Translations under genes and position numbers: made by a program | DNA from: Ignavibacteriales bacterium | Lineage (GTDB): Bacteria > Bacteroidota > Ignavibacteria > Ignavibacteriales > Melioribacteraceae | Reading direction: 5' to 3' | Length of the DNA stretch: 64,000 bases | Assembly: GCA_026390795.1 (NCBI GenBank) | Contig: JAPLFG010000003.1 | Span: 1,612,001 to 1,676,000, forward strand | Shown here: in pieces, positions 17,736-27,375 of the stretch | Position numbering within the stretch: the stretch's first letter is position 1 | Layout: every line of letters starts with the position of its first letter | Notes under the pieces: generated by a model | Databases searched by the model: none | What the model was told of the DNA's origin: nothing | What the model saw: only the letters and a program-made list of their open reading frames with translations

Positions 17736-18077
17736 ATGTCGAAGATGAAACCGGAAGAATTCACTGCTGAAGAGATTGAGCTTGCGGATATTTCAAAAGC
17801 ACTTTCTCATCCGGCACGAATAAAAATATTGAAGATACTCGCGGAAAAAAACATTTGTATGTGCGGTGATATTGTCAATCTGCTTCCGCTTGCGCAAGCA
17901 ACGGTTTCCCAACACCTAAAAGAACTTAAACGCGTTGGCCTGGTTCAAGGTGAAATAGAGGGACCAAAAGTATGCTATTGCGTCGATCAAGACATGCTTT
18001 TGAACGCATTTATAAAAATTCAAAAACTATTCAAACATTTTGAAGGAGATCTATCATGCAAAACGAAAAAGAAATAA
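17736..18077 (+). CDS. arsR: ArsR/SmtB-family metalloregulator
   Basis: The 113-residue product is a winged-helix repressor: ALSHPARIKILKILAEK is helix 1-2, CMCGDIVNLLPLAQATVSQHLKELKRVGLV the recognition region. Cys-Met-Cys in the NICMCGDIV segment corresponds to the ELCVCDL type arsenite-binding site of classical ArsR. Further Cys occur near the end (CYC, SCK). It would bind the dyad at 17697-17725 and release it on arsenite binding. The ribosome site is AAAGGAG, and the gene overlaps arsM by 22 bp, so the two are co-regulated. Confidence 0.9.
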   Translation: MSKMKPEEFTAEEIELADISKALSHPARIKILKILAEKNICMCGDIVNLLPLAQATVSQHLKELKRVGLVQGEIEGPKVCYCVDQDMLLNAFIKIQKLFKHFEGDLSCKTKKK

Positions 18078-18934
18078 AAGAAAAATCATCATGTTGCGGA
18101 CCAACATGTTGCAGTGATGAAAAAGAATTACTGAAAGAAGAAGAAATAAAAGAAATGGTAAAAGAAAAGTATGGTCAGATTGCAGTAGATGGTTCGGGAT
18201 GTGGTTGCGGACCTTCATGCTGCGGATCGGAAAACAAAATTGTGGGCTATACTGTTATGAAAGACGAGTACGACAATCTTGACGGCTATGTGAAAGATGC
18301 CGATCTTGGATTAGGTTGCGGGCTTCCAACCGAATTTGCGGGAATTAAAAAAGGGAATACTGTTGTGGATTTAGGCTCAGGAGCCGGCAATGATGTTTTC
18401 GTTGCGCGCGCTCTTGTGGGTGATGAGGGAAATGTAATCGGCATTGATATGACACAAGAGATGATCGACTTGGCAAAAAGAAACAAGAAAAAACTTGGTT
18501 TTGAAAATGTTGAGTTTTACCTAGGTGAAATTGAGGCATTGCCGATCTATGATTCTTACGCAGATGTTGTTGTAAGTAATTGTGTATTAAATCTTGTCCC
18601 TAGTAAAGAAAAAGCATTCTCAGAGATTTATAGAATTCTTAAACCGGAAGGTCATTTTTGTGTATCAGATATTGTAATTAAAGGTGAGCTTCCTGCTAAT
18701 TTGAAAAAATCTGCTGAAATGTATGCCGGATGTGTTGCTGGAGCTGTTCAATACGACGACTATTTAAACATCATTTCAGAATCCGGGTTTAAAAATGTTG
18801 AAGTTAAGAAAACAAAAGTGATTGACTTGCCGGATGAAGTTCTGAGAGATTATTTGAGCGATTCGGAAATTGCATCGTTCAGAAAAAATAATATTGGAAT
18901 TTTTAGTATAACTGTCACTGCTGATAAAAAGTAA
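18056..18934 (+). CDS. arsM: Arsenite S-adenosylmethionine methyltransferase
   Basis: The 292-residue protein has the class I methyltransferase fold with the SAM motif VVDLGSGAGND and the three conserved arsenic-binding cysteines: Cys88 (GLGCGLP), Cys176 (SNCVLNL) and Cys226 (YAGCVAG). It methylates As(III) to methylated arsenicals in the cytoplasm. An N-terminal extension of about 60 residues carries extra Cys clusters (CCGPTCC at about 13-19; CGCGPSCCG near 49-57), likely metal-binding. Start ATG has the ribosome site GAAGGAGAT inside arsR. No arsenite efflux pump or arsenate reductase is in the window. Confidence 0.93.
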   Translation: MQNEKEIKEKSSCCGPTCCSDEKELLKEEEIKEMVKEKYGQIAVDGSGCGCGPSCCGSENKIVGYTVMKDEYDNLDGYVKDADLGLGCGLPTEFAGIKKGNTVVDLGSGAGNDVFVARALVGDEGNVIGIDMTQEMIDLAKRNKKKLGFENVEFYLGEIEALPIYDSYADVVVSNCVLNLVPSKEKAFSEIYRILKPEGHFCVSDIVIKGELPANLKKSAEMYAGCVAGAVQYDDYLNIISESGFKNVEVKKTKVIDLPDEVLRDYLSDSEIASFRKNNIGIFSITVTADKK

Positions 18935-18942
18935 ATTAGTTA

Positions 18943-18972
18943 GCCGGCATTTCATTAAACTGAGATGCCGGC
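18943..18972. terminator. Terminator-like hairpin between arsM and prfC
   Basis: GCCGGCAT (18943-18950) pairs with ATGCCGGC (18965-18972), extended by TTCA/TGAG with a G-T pair. It lies between convergent genes and is followed by AATTATTAATT on the plus strand, so it probably serves both directions, though no long U-run is present. Confidence 0.65.
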
Positions 18973-18981
18973 AATTATTAA

Positions 18982-20592
18982 TTACGCAACCTGCTCCATT
19001 TCAAGTGTAAGATCGTTATGCTCTATGCTGAAAAGGAATTGAGCTTTTGGATTTTTCTCCTTTGCCCTATCAAGCGAATACTTAGACTCCGCTATGTAAA
19101 CTAAATTTTTGTTCTTATCAAAAAACAGATTGTTCGACCATAAGCTCGTCAAGCTTGAGATATCATTTTTGTTCTCATATTTAACCCAGCATGCTTTGTA
19201 AGACGGGTAATTTATGAACTCACAGTTCGCGCCGAATTCATGAAGAAGCCTAAATTTGATTACATCAAATTGGAGCGGACCAACAACCCCAATGACTTTT
19301 CTGTTTCCGTAATTCTGTGTAAACAATTGAGCTAACCCCTCATCTGTTAATTGACTAATTCCTTTCTCAAGCTGTTTCGTTTTAAACGGATCGGTGTTTC
19401 TTAGCTCTCTAAATATCTCTGAAGAAAAACTTGGGATTCCTTTAAACATGAAAGCATCGCCATCAGTCAAAGTGTCGCCGATTTTAAATGATCCCGAATC
19501 GTATAACCCGATAACATCACCGGCATACGCATCATCAATAACACTTTTGGATTGCCCCATAAAACTAGCGGGGTTAGGAAATTTTATTTGTCTTTTAAGC
19601 CGCACATGATGGTAAAATTTATTGCGTTCAAACTTGCCGGAACAGATTCTTAAGAACGCTATTCTGTCGCGGTGTTTCGGATCTAAGTTTGCGTGAATCT
19701 TAAAAACAAAGCCGCTAAATCCATTGTTTTCTAAATGAATAGTTCCGTTAGTTGATTCGCGCGGTATTGGAGACGGGGCAATCTCAATAAATGTATCTAA
19801 TAATTCTTTAACACCAAAATTGTTTAGAGCGCTTCCGAAAAATACGGGCGCTTGTTGCCCGGCTTTGTATTTGTCAATATCAAAATCCTCATAAATTCCA
19901 TCTACAAGATCAATATCATTTTTCAGTTTTACAGCGCCATCGCCAAAAGTATTCAATAATTCCGGGTCTTCAATTGAATTGAAAACTCTGCTCTCGTCTT
20001 CGATCTGCTGTTTGTTGGATTGGAAAAATGTAAAACTATTTTTATAAATATTGTAGACGCCTTTGAATGAAGCTCCGATTCCTAACGGCCAGCTTAAGGG
20101 GCGTAAGTTGATTGATAATTTATTTTCGAGTTCATCAAGAAGCGCAATTGGATCTTTTCCTTCTCTATCAAGTTTATTAATAAAAACTATAACGGGAGTA
20201 TTTCTCATTCTGCAAACTTGCATCAGTTTTTCGGTTTGTTCTTCAACTCCCTTAACACAATCAATTACAAGAATAACGCTGTCAACCGCGGTAAGCGTGC
20301 GGTAAGTATCTTCCGCAAAATCCTTATGACCAGGTGTATCTAAAAGATTTACAATTGCATTTTTGTATTCAAAAGATAGAACCGAAGTTGCTACTGAGAT
20401 TCCTCTCTGCTTTTCAATTTCAAGAAAATCGGAAGCTGCCGTTTTCTTAATCTTATTCGATTTTACAGCACCCGCAATTTGAATTGCGCCGCTATAAAGC
20501 AGCAGCTTTTCAGTTAATGTCGTTTTACCTGCATCAGGGTGACTTATGATTGCAAAGGTTTTACGTTTTTGAATATTTTTTAAAACACTCAT
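18982..20592 (-). CDS. prfC: Peptide chain release factor 3
   Basis: The 536-residue translational GTPase has the G1 motif [13 protein letters not shown], the switch II segment [16 protein letters not shown] and G4 NKLDREG, which together with the [13 protein letters not shown] segment are typical of RF3 rather than EF-G. Length fits the family (about 530). It recycles RF1/RF2 from the ribosome after peptide release. It is a single-gene unit with a long upstream gap, and ends just before the arsM hairpin. Confidence 0.95.
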   Translation of the reverse strand: MSVLKNIQKRKTFAIISHPDAGKTTLTEKLLLYSGAIQIAGAVKSNKIKKTAASDFLEIEKQRGISVATSVLSFEYKNAIVNLLDTPGHKDFAEDTYRTLTAVDSVILVIDCVKGVEEQTEKLMQVCRMRNTPVIVFINKLDREGKDPIALLDELENKLSINLRPLSWPLGIGASFKGVYNIYKNSFTFFQSNKQQIEDESRVFNSIEDPELLNTFGDGAVKLKNDIDLVDGIYEDFDIDKYKAGQQAPVFFGSALNNFGVKELLDTFIEIAPSPIPRESTNGTIHLENNGFSGFVFKIHANLDPKHRDRIAFLRICSGKFERNKFYHHVRLKRQIKFPNPASFMGQSKSVIDDAYAGDVIGLYDSGSFKIGDTLTDGDAFMFKGIPSFSSEIFRELRNTDPFKTKQLEKGISQLTDEGLAQLFTQNYGNRKVIGVVGPLQFDVIKFRLLHEFGANCEFINYPSYKACWVKYENKNDISSLTSLWSNNLFFDKNKNLVYIAESKYSLDRAKEKNPKAQFLFSIEHNDLTLEMEQVA

Positions 20593-21033
20593 TTAATTTC
20601 CGGTAATATTTTTGATGATTAAATTTTTGGATAATCCACGGCGAGGGCTTCAGATCAGCCGGATACTCTCAAATCGGATTGTAAATATGAAGGTGCTCAA
20701 AATTCATGGGTCAAATATAAGGTATTGCGAAATCAGTTTGAAATAAGGAAGAAAATAATCTGTCGTCAGCGGATAATAAGATTTGCAGCTCTACAACAGA
20801 GACATGGTAAGAGCCAATCAATGAAGAAGGCTCTAATTCCTAATAACTCCCAAATCATAGTTAAAGCAGACTTAATCTATGTCATTGATCCGCATAATTA
20901 AAATTTATCTCAAAGGAAACAACTAATCTTAAGTGACTGTATTCTATTTTTTTTCGGCTCAGCAACTATCAAAATATAATTTTAACTTTGCCAAAGCCAA
21001 AATTCAGTCAATTCACAAAAACAATGGGTTAAT
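20593..21033. other. Intergenic region between prfC and the POT transporter, no gene seen
   Basis: This 441-bp divergent gap has no plausible coding frame on either strand and no RNA I recognise. It holds a small stem AGAGCC (20810-20815) / GGCTCT (20829-20834) with a 13-bp loop, preceded by AGAGACATGGT, which resembles the complement of 15804-15824. A run of eight T with flanking TTTC lies at about 20946-20955. Promoters for prfC and the transporter should be here. Confidence 0.4.
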
Positions 21034-22338
21034 ATGAACCAGCCTGCTGAAATTAAAAAATCGATTTTCCGCTCTTTCTCAAAAAATTTCTGGACAGTAA
21101 TTGTAATGGAATTTTTTGAACGGGGTTCGTATTACGGTGTTATGTCTGTACTCTCGGTTTATTTGGTAATGAGCACAAGCGAAGGCGGGCTTGGATTTTC
21201 CAAACAAAGCGTTGGTGTCATCAAAAGTACAATAACGCCTCTTTTATATTTTCTTCCAATTCTTTCCGGTGCATTAGCCGACCGATTTGGCTACCGCAAA
21301 ACTCTCATGTTCGCGTTCGCTGTGATGAGTTTTGGTTATTTTCTAACAAGTATGGCAACGGCATACTCACTGGTATTTGCCAGTTTAATATTTATGGTTG
21401 TTGGTGCGGGTTTTTTTAAACCTGTTATTTCCGGAACGATTGCTCGTAGTACGGATAAGACAAACTCAACATTAGCGTTTGGAATTTACTATTGGTCAAT
21501 TAATCTAGGTGCTTTTATTTTTCCTCTGATTCTGATTCCGTGGCTCAAATCAATGTCGTGGTCTTATATTTTTATAATGGCAGCTATTGGAACGGGCTGG
21601 CTTCTTATTCTAAACTTTTTTGTTTATAAGGAACCGCCAAAACCGGTTAACACAAAATCTATTCCGCAAGTATTGAAAGAAGCTGTTTTTGTTTTGAAGG
21701 ATTTCCGCTTTGTTCTGATGATTGTTATCTATTCCGGATTCTGGGTTTTATACTTTCAGCAATTTGATACAGTCCTTTGGTACATGAAAGATTACGTTGA
21801 TAAAACTCCTGTAAATAATTTTGTGAATTCAATTCTTTCCATTTTTGTATCTAATCCAGATTGGAAATTCGATGTTGAACATGTTACTGTTATTAACGGA
21901 GGAACTATAATTCTTCTTCAATTATTTGTTTCAAATATTGTTAAAAATAAAAAAGCACTGCCGACAATGATTTTCGGAATTTCATTAGGAACAATCGGAA
22001 TTGGAATATTAGCAATATCGAGCCATCCATTTGTTTTTATTGCCGGTATGATAGTGTTCTCAATTGGCGAAATGACGGCTCATCCAAAATTTATAAGTTA
22101 TGTAGGATTAATTGCACCGGAAGATAAGAAAGCGCTCTATCTAGGGTATTCATTTTTATACGGTGTAATCGGCAGCGGAATAGGCGGCGTGCTTGGTGCA
22201 AATTTATACGTTCACTTTGTAGATCAATTAAAAAACCCAACCATGCTCTGGATTATTTTTAGTATGATTGGCGTAGCAACCATTGTTGGCTTGCTTCTAT
22301 TTAATAAATTTTTAGCACCGAAAAATGTGGAAGCGTAA
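21034..22338 (+). CDS. POT-family proton-dependent oligopeptide transporter
   Basis: The 434-residue integral membrane protein has roughly 12 membrane helices. The POT signature ExxER is present as EFFERGSYYG at about residues 26-35, and GFFKPVISGTIA in the fourth helix region matches the family. It would import di- and tripeptides with protons across the inner membrane. The gene is followed 8 bp later by a Wzi-like barrel, implying co-transcription. Together with the secreted peptidases it closes a peptide-use pathway. The start has only a weak GGGTT ribosome site. Confidence 0.9.
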   Translation: MNQPAEIKKSIFRSFSKNFWTVIVMEFFERGSYYGVMSVLSVYLVMSTSEGGLGFSKQSVGVIKSTITPLLYFLPILSGALADRFGYRKTLMFAFAVMSFGYFLTSMATAYSLVFASLIFMVVGAGFFKPVISGTIARSTDKTNSTLAFGIYYWSINLGAFIFPLILIPWLKSMSWSYIFIMAAIGTGWLLILNFFVYKEPPKPVNTKSIPQVLKEAVFVLKDFRFVLMIVIYSGFWVLYFQQFDTVLWYMKDYVDKTPVNNFVNSILSIFVSNPDWKFDVEHVTVINGGTIILLQLFVSNIVKNKKALPTMIFGISLGTIGIGILAISSHPFVFIAGMIVFSIGEMTAHPKFISYVGLIAPEDKKALYLGYSFLYGVIGSGIGGVLGANLYVHFVDQLKNPTMLWIIFSMIGVATIVGLLLFNKFLAPKNVEA

Positions 22339-22346
22339 ATAAACTT

Positions 22347-24035
22347 ATGAATAAAATATTCTCCAAAATACTATTCACTTCTTACTTCTTACTTCTTGCT
22401 TCTAGCTTAACTGCCCAGCAGGAAAATGTCCCAATTGATAACCAAGTTTACACATTCATTAAGGAGATGAGTGTAAAAAATATTGTTGGTTATATACACG
22501 ATGATAATCCGGGCATGTCTAGAGCAGAAGTTACACGTGCTCTTGAATTTATTACGAAACGAAGTGACGAACTAAGTGTTACAGAAAAAAAATTACTCAA
22601 AAAATTTCAAGATGAGTTTTACGATTATGCAGCTGACAGCACAAACACTTATCAGCTTTTTGGTAATGGTGACGGATTCTCTAAAAATGGAAGTGATTTT
22701 TTATCAAATAAATTACGATATGTTTATGCTTACCGTGGAGAAAGCGTTAATTATTTTTTGAATGTAACAGGTCGGGCTATATATGGTCAGAATTTCAAAC
22801 CATTTGTTAACAATGCTTGGCTGTATGATATCGGTTTTCGTTTTAGAGGAACGCTTTTTGAAAAACTTGGTTACAGTCTTTCTGTTCAAAAAGGCGGTGT
22901 AAGCGGTTCTTCGAGTTTTGCGGCAACTCTTGATCCGCGCTTAACTTATAATTTTAAATATGTTGAGAACATCGAAAACATTGGCAACTATGATTTTACC
23001 GAGGGATACCTGCGGTATTACTCAGAGCCGGCGAAAGATATGTCACTTTCCTTTCAGCTAGGGCGTGAGAAAATTAAATTTGGCTATGGATACGGAAGCA
23101 AATTAGTTTTATCCGGCGATCACCCGATGTTGGATTTCTTGAAAATCGATTTTAATTACGGTGTCTTTAATTTTACTTCTTTGCATGCATCAACTGTGGG
23201 TGTTTATAATATTGACCGGGATCTAAACTACACCAAGTTCATATCAATGAATCGTTTTAAACTTCATTTCGATAATATAATTGAGTTTGGACTTGGTGAA
23301 AGCATAATTTATTCTGGAAGAGGAATTGATCTTGCATATTTAAATCCATTTGCCTTTTACAAATTCGAAGAGATGTCATTACAGGATAGAGATAATGGCG
23401 CACTATGGCTGGATTTTCAGACCCACTTCATAAAAAACCTTGAATTCCAGGGAACATTTTTTTTAGATGATGATCCGCTTGGCAACTTACAAGATTTATC
23501 TAACTACATAAACAAAACCGGATATCAATTTGGATTGTATTGGTATTCACCTTTTTCAATAAATGATTTATCTGTAGTATTAGAGTACACCCGAATTCGC
23601 CCGTACGTTTACTCACATACGAATCCTAAAAATACTTATACAGCATGGAATCAAATCCTTGGTCATCAAATTGGACCCAATTCGGATGAAATATTTACAC
23701 GTTTATCATACAATCTAAATGAATGGATCCGTTTCAATTTTGAGTATCAATATGTGCGTCATGGACAAAATATTTATGATTCACAAGGAAACCTCTCATT
23801 TAATGCCGGGGGTGACCCATTTGTTGCGCATCGCGACGATCTTGACCCGGTGCGTATTGAATTCCTTGACGGAGAAAGGATTAATACAAATACTTTTACG
23901 CTCGATTTAAGATATGAGCCTGTACGAAAGATAATATTCGATTTTATTCTACGGAAGATTATAAAGAAAAATATTACGCGTGATATTCCGGATAATTCAA
24001 GCTATGCATATCTGCAGATGATGTTTGAATTATAA
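22347..24035 (+). CDS. Outer-membrane beta-barrel, Wzi-like capsule-assembly family
   Basis: The 562-residue product has a signal peptide (core about 8-21, ending LTAQ). An N-terminal helical region with the pattern VPIDNQVYTFIKEMSVKNIV...MSRAEVTRALEF precedes a barrel of alternating aromatic strands that continues to a C-terminal aromatic end (SYAYLQMMFEL). This arrangement matches the capsule-assembly Wzi-type proteins found widely in Bacteroidota-related genomes. In those, the role is often unproven; surface polysaccharide attachment is known only for Escherichia coli Wzi. Its pairing with a peptide transporter does not point to capsule, so the role stays open. Confidence 0.72.
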   Translation: MNKIFSKILFTSYFLLLASSLTAQQENVPIDNQVYTFIKEMSVKNIVGYIHDDNPGMSRAEVTRALEFITKRSDELSVTEKKLLKKFQDEFYDYAADSTNTYQLFGNGDGFSKNGSDFLSNKLRYVYAYRGESVNYFLNVTGRAIYGQNFKPFVNNAWLYDIGFRFRGTLFEKLGYSLSVQKGGVSGSSSFAATLDPRLTYNFKYVENIENIGNYDFTEGYLRYYSEPAKDMSLSFQLGREKIKFGYGYGSKLVLSGDHPMLDFLKIDFNYGVFNFTSLHASTVGVYNIDRDLNYTKFISMNRFKLHFDNIIEFGLGESIIYSGRGIDLAYLNPFAFYKFEEMSLQDRDNGALWLDFQTHFIKNLEFQGTFFLDDDPLGNLQDLSNYINKTGYQFGLYWYSPFSINDLSVVLEYTRIRPYVYSHTNPKNTYTAWNQILGHQIGPNSDEIFTRLSYNLNEWIRFNFEYQYVRHGQNIYDSQGNLSFNAGGDPFVAHRDDLDPVRIEFLDGERINTNTFTLDLRYEPVRKIIFDFILRKIIKKNITRDIPDNSSYAYLQMMFEL

Positions 24036-24092
24036 TGATCAAGTAGACAACGAGTTAATAAATAATTAAGAGATGTGCGCCGTTATTATTTT

Positions 24093-27000
24093 TTACGGGA
24101 AAACTAAAGTAAAAACCGAACCCACTCCCTTTTTGCTTTGTACATCAATCTGAATTTTGTTCAAATCACAGTATTTTTTTACTAGAGCTAATCCAAGTCC
24201 GTTGCCTTCATATGAACGTGAGTAACCCCTGTCTTCTTGCGAGAATGGAGAATAAAGATTTTTTAAGTAGTCTTCTCCAATTCCTATCCCTGAATCTTCA
24301 ATTTTTATTACCGGCTTATCTAATTCGTTCTTATCAACATAAATTTTTATATAACCTTCATCCGTAAATTTAATGGCATTTTCAAGAAGATGATTAAAAA
24401 TTTGTTCAACCGAATAGTGATCAATAATTGATTGTGTTGGAACAGCGTTTCGTATTAATTCGAACTGCAATTTCTCATCATCAACCAGCTGATGAAATTT
24501 ATGATAGGTATGATTTAGAATATCATTTAATATATCGGTCGGTTTAGGATCATTCGTATAACTTCCGGTTTGAATTTCGGACATGTTTAATATTAGCTCA
24601 ATAGTCCTGATTATTCTTGTTCCAGCATTATTAACTTTGGAAAAATATTCTTCCAGTTCATCGGTAATCTGTTTTTTATCTTCAAGTTCCTCTTTAATAA
24701 AATTGGAAAAACTAAGAAGTATATTTAACGGCGTACGGATTTCATGCGACATCTGAGCAATAAATTCAGTCTTCAGATTATCCGAATGTTCGGCATGCTC
24801 TTTTGCGGCAATTAATTCTTCGGTTAGTTTCTTTTGGTTCGAGATATCTTCTTTTACTGCAAGATAGTTAGTAATAACCCCGGAATTATTTCTAATTGAA
24901 GAGATTATTTCAAGTTCCCAGAACAATTTACCGTCTTTGGTTTTATTTAGAAGTTCACCCCGCCATTCATTACCAGCTGCAATAGTCTCCCACATATTTC
25001 TATATTCATCTTTTGTTGTTAAGCCGGATTTTAAAATGGAAGGATTTTTACCCAATACTTCTTTGCGGCTATAGCCGGTTGATTCCAAAAACTTTCTGTT
25101 TACGTATTGAATGTGACCTTTCAAATCCGTGATAAAAACCGATACGGTGCTTTGTTCTACAGCGCTTGAGAGCATTCTGATCTGTAATTCTTTTGCTTTT
25201 TGTTCAGTTATATCTTGATTTAAAACCACAACACCGGTTATTTCTTTTTTTGAATTACGTATTGGAACGGCAGAGTGGTAAATAAATTTATGCTCTTTAT
25301 TAAAACATTCGATTTCAATTTCCTCATTGATTATAATTTCCCCGTTCGTTAGTGCACGTGCCGCACCCCATTCACGGGCTTCAATTCTTTTGCCTGTATT
25401 TGTAAACCAACCGACATATTCACCGTAATCATCTATGCCTACATATTTAATTCCTTCCCAAATCATCCGAGCGGCTTTGTTCCCATGCATAATTTTGCCG
25501 TTGCGGTCAATCAGCCAAATTCCAACTGGCATTGTTTCTATTACGGTACTTAGCAGTTTCTGATTTTCCCGTAATTTAGTCTCGGCTTCAATTCTTTCCG
25601 ATACGTCTCGTACAAATCCTTCGTAGTAAAGAGTACTCCCGGATGAATCTTTAATCGCTTGAGCAGTAAGTTGAATCCAAATTGGCGTACCGTCCTTTTT
25701 TTTCCAGCACAAATCAAGATCTGCAACTCTTCCATGAGTTTCATAATTAAAAATGCTCTTGATGCGGTCTTCTCTATTGAAATAAATATCTTTTTCAAGA
25801 TCGCATTCCATCAATTCATTTTTAGAATTATATCCGAGAATTTGTACCAATCTATCGTTGGCGCTAATCATTTTACCTTCAACTGTTGATTGGTAGATAC
25901 CTACGGGAGCTTGATTATAAATATTACGATATTTTTCTTCACTTTCTTTTAGTGCAGCTTCAACACGTTTCCGGTCGGTAATATTAAATGCAGTTGTTAA
26001 AACGCATGTTTCTCCGGAAATTAAGATTGGCTCAGCCCAAATAATTCCAGTGCCGATTTTACCGAACTTTGTCCTAAAACTAAATTCAAAATTTCGTATA
26101 ACTCCATCCGCTTGAAATTTTATTTGTGCATTCTCCCGCTCATTATCATCAGCCCACAAGTTTAGGTCATGACCGCGATACCCGATAATATCCTCGCGCT
26201 GGTATTCGATCATTTTAAGAAAAGAATCGTTTACATCCATAAATAAATCATCGTCTGATTGAATTGTCATTGCAATAGGAGAAGAATGAAACGATTTATT
26301 AAATTTTTCTTCAGATAATTTTACCAATTCTTCAACGCGTTTCGGCTCGGTTTGATCAATCATATATCCCGATATCTCATAGAGCTCGTCATTTTCATTA
26401 AAATGACCAACAACATTTTCAATTACGTGAATCATTTTACCGTCATGTCGGCGTAAGGCTATTTCATTATTTATAATTCTTCTCTTAGTCTTTAATAATT
26501 GCAAAAATCCAATTCTATCTGCCGGATCTAAATATAGATCCGAACAGTTAATCTTCAGTGCTTCTTCAATTGAATTGTATTTGAACATTTTGACAAAGGC
26601 AGAATTGCACATAATAAGATTACCGTCAACTGTGGAAATAAAGTTGGCTGCAAGATCCTCTTCAAAAAGTCTTCGAAAACGCTCCTCGTTTTTTTGCAAT
26701 GCTGCATCAGTTTTTTTCCGTTCTGTAATATCTCTTGTGACCCCTAATATTTGACAAACACGCCCTTCGTTATTTTTTAATAAAGTTGTAACTACTTCCG
26801 TATGAATAATGTGACCATCTTTATGCGGCTGGTCAACTTCGCTGATTAATTCTCTCGCCGAATCATCACCGTTTTCAAAAGCTTTTATTCGATTAGGCAA
26901 TAAACTCGATACAAAATTGAAAGATTCATTTGTTAGAGCGTCTTTCATCGTTTGTTCGATAATTTCTTCCGGTGTATAACCGCGCAGTTTTTTTACCGAA

Positions 27001-27224
27001 GGACTAACATAACTAAACTTCTCTTTTTCAAGATTAAAAAGCCAAATTACATCTCCGCTGTTTTCGGATACAAGTTTGTAATGTTCCGCGGTTTCATTTT
27101 GTGCTTGCAATTTTTTAGCGGCGGATTTATGTCTATTGAAAGTTGATTCTTGTGAACTAACTTTTTTACGTAAGTCTTGTAATTCTTTAATTAATAAGGA
27201 TTTCGTTTTTGCTTCATCTCTCAT
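24093..27224 (-). CDS. Cytoplasmic multi-PAS sensor histidine kinase (six PAS domains)
   Basis: The 1043-residue protein has a coiled N-terminus and six PAS units, beginning near EHYKLVSENSGDVIW (50), EERFRRLFEEDLAANF (180), EEKFNKSFHSSPIAMT (308), EEKYRNIYNQAPVGIY (430), QKLLSTVIETMPVGIW (555) and IRMLSSAVEQSTVSVF (685). The kinase core has the H box MSHEIRTPLN, N box HLLENAIKFT, G1 DSGIGIG and G2 GNGLGLALV. There is no membrane segment, so it senses internal signals (redox, ligand or gas are typical for PAS). Its last PAS and kinase core are clearly paralogous to the next upstream gene. No receiver is fused. Confidence 0.92.
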   Translation of the reverse strand: MRDEAKTKSLLIKELQDLRKKVSSQESTFNRHKSAAKKLQAQNETAEHYKLVSENSGDVIWLFNLEKEKFSYVSPSVKKLRGYTPEEIIEQTMKDALTNESFNFVSSLLPNRIKAFENGDDSARELISEVDQPHKDGHIIHTEVVTTLLKNNEGRVCQILGVTRDITERKKTDAALQKNEERFRRLFEEDLAANFISTVDGNLIMCNSAFVKMFKYNSIEEALKINCSDLYLDPADRIGFLQLLKTKRRIINNEIALRRHDGKMIHVIENVVGHFNENDELYEISGYMIDQTEPKRVEELVKLSEEKFNKSFHSSPIAMTIQSDDDLFMDVNDSFLKMIEYQREDIIGYRGHDLNLWADDNERENAQIKFQADGVIRNFEFSFRTKFGKIGTGIIWAEPILISGETCVLTTAFNITDRKRVEAALKESEEKYRNIYNQAPVGIYQSTVEGKMISANDRLVQILGYNSKNELMECDLEKDIYFNREDRIKSIFNYETHGRVADLDLCWKKKDGTPIWIQLTAQAIKDSSGSTLYYEGFVRDVSERIEAETKLRENQKLLSTVIETMPVGIWLIDRNGKIMHGNKAARMIWEGIKYVGIDDYGEYVGWFTNTGKRIEAREWGAARALTNGEIIINEEIEIECFNKEHKFIYHSAVPIRNSKKEITGVVVLNQDITEQKAKELQIRMLSSAVEQSTVSVFITDLKGHIQYVNRKFLESTGYSRKEVLGKNPSILKSGLTTKDEYRNMWETIAAGNEWRGELLNKTKDGKLFWELEIISSIRNNSGVITNYLAVKEDISNQKKLTEELIAAKEHAEHSDNLKTEFIAQMSHEIRTPLNILLSFSNFIKEELEDKKQITDELEEYFSKVNNAGTRIIRTIELILNMSEIQTGSYTNDPKPTDILNDILNHTYHKFHQLVDDEKLQFELIRNAVPTQSIIDHYSVEQIFNHLLENAIKFTDEGYIKIYVDKNELDKPVIKIEDSGIGIGEDYLKNLYSPFSQEDRGYSRSYEGNGLGLALVKKYCDLNKIQIDVQSKKGVGSVFTLVFP

Positions 27225-27375
27225 AATAATTCTTTCAGATCTCTAAGATTAACTTTATAGCGGTTATAGATAATGACCGAGTATTGTTTACAATTGATGG
27301 TAAATAAAAAAGTATTTACGGTTTTTATAAAAAACAAATTAAACATATATCAGCTTTATAAATAAAAATCAGAAT

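Noticed and set aside
20810-20834. Stem in the gap before the POT gene as a terminator
   Set aside because: It has no U-run and no upstream gene on either strand whose end it could serve.
22347-24035. Capsule biosynthesis locus
   Set aside because: Only the Wzi-like barrel suggests this; no glycosyltransferase, wza or wzc gene is present.
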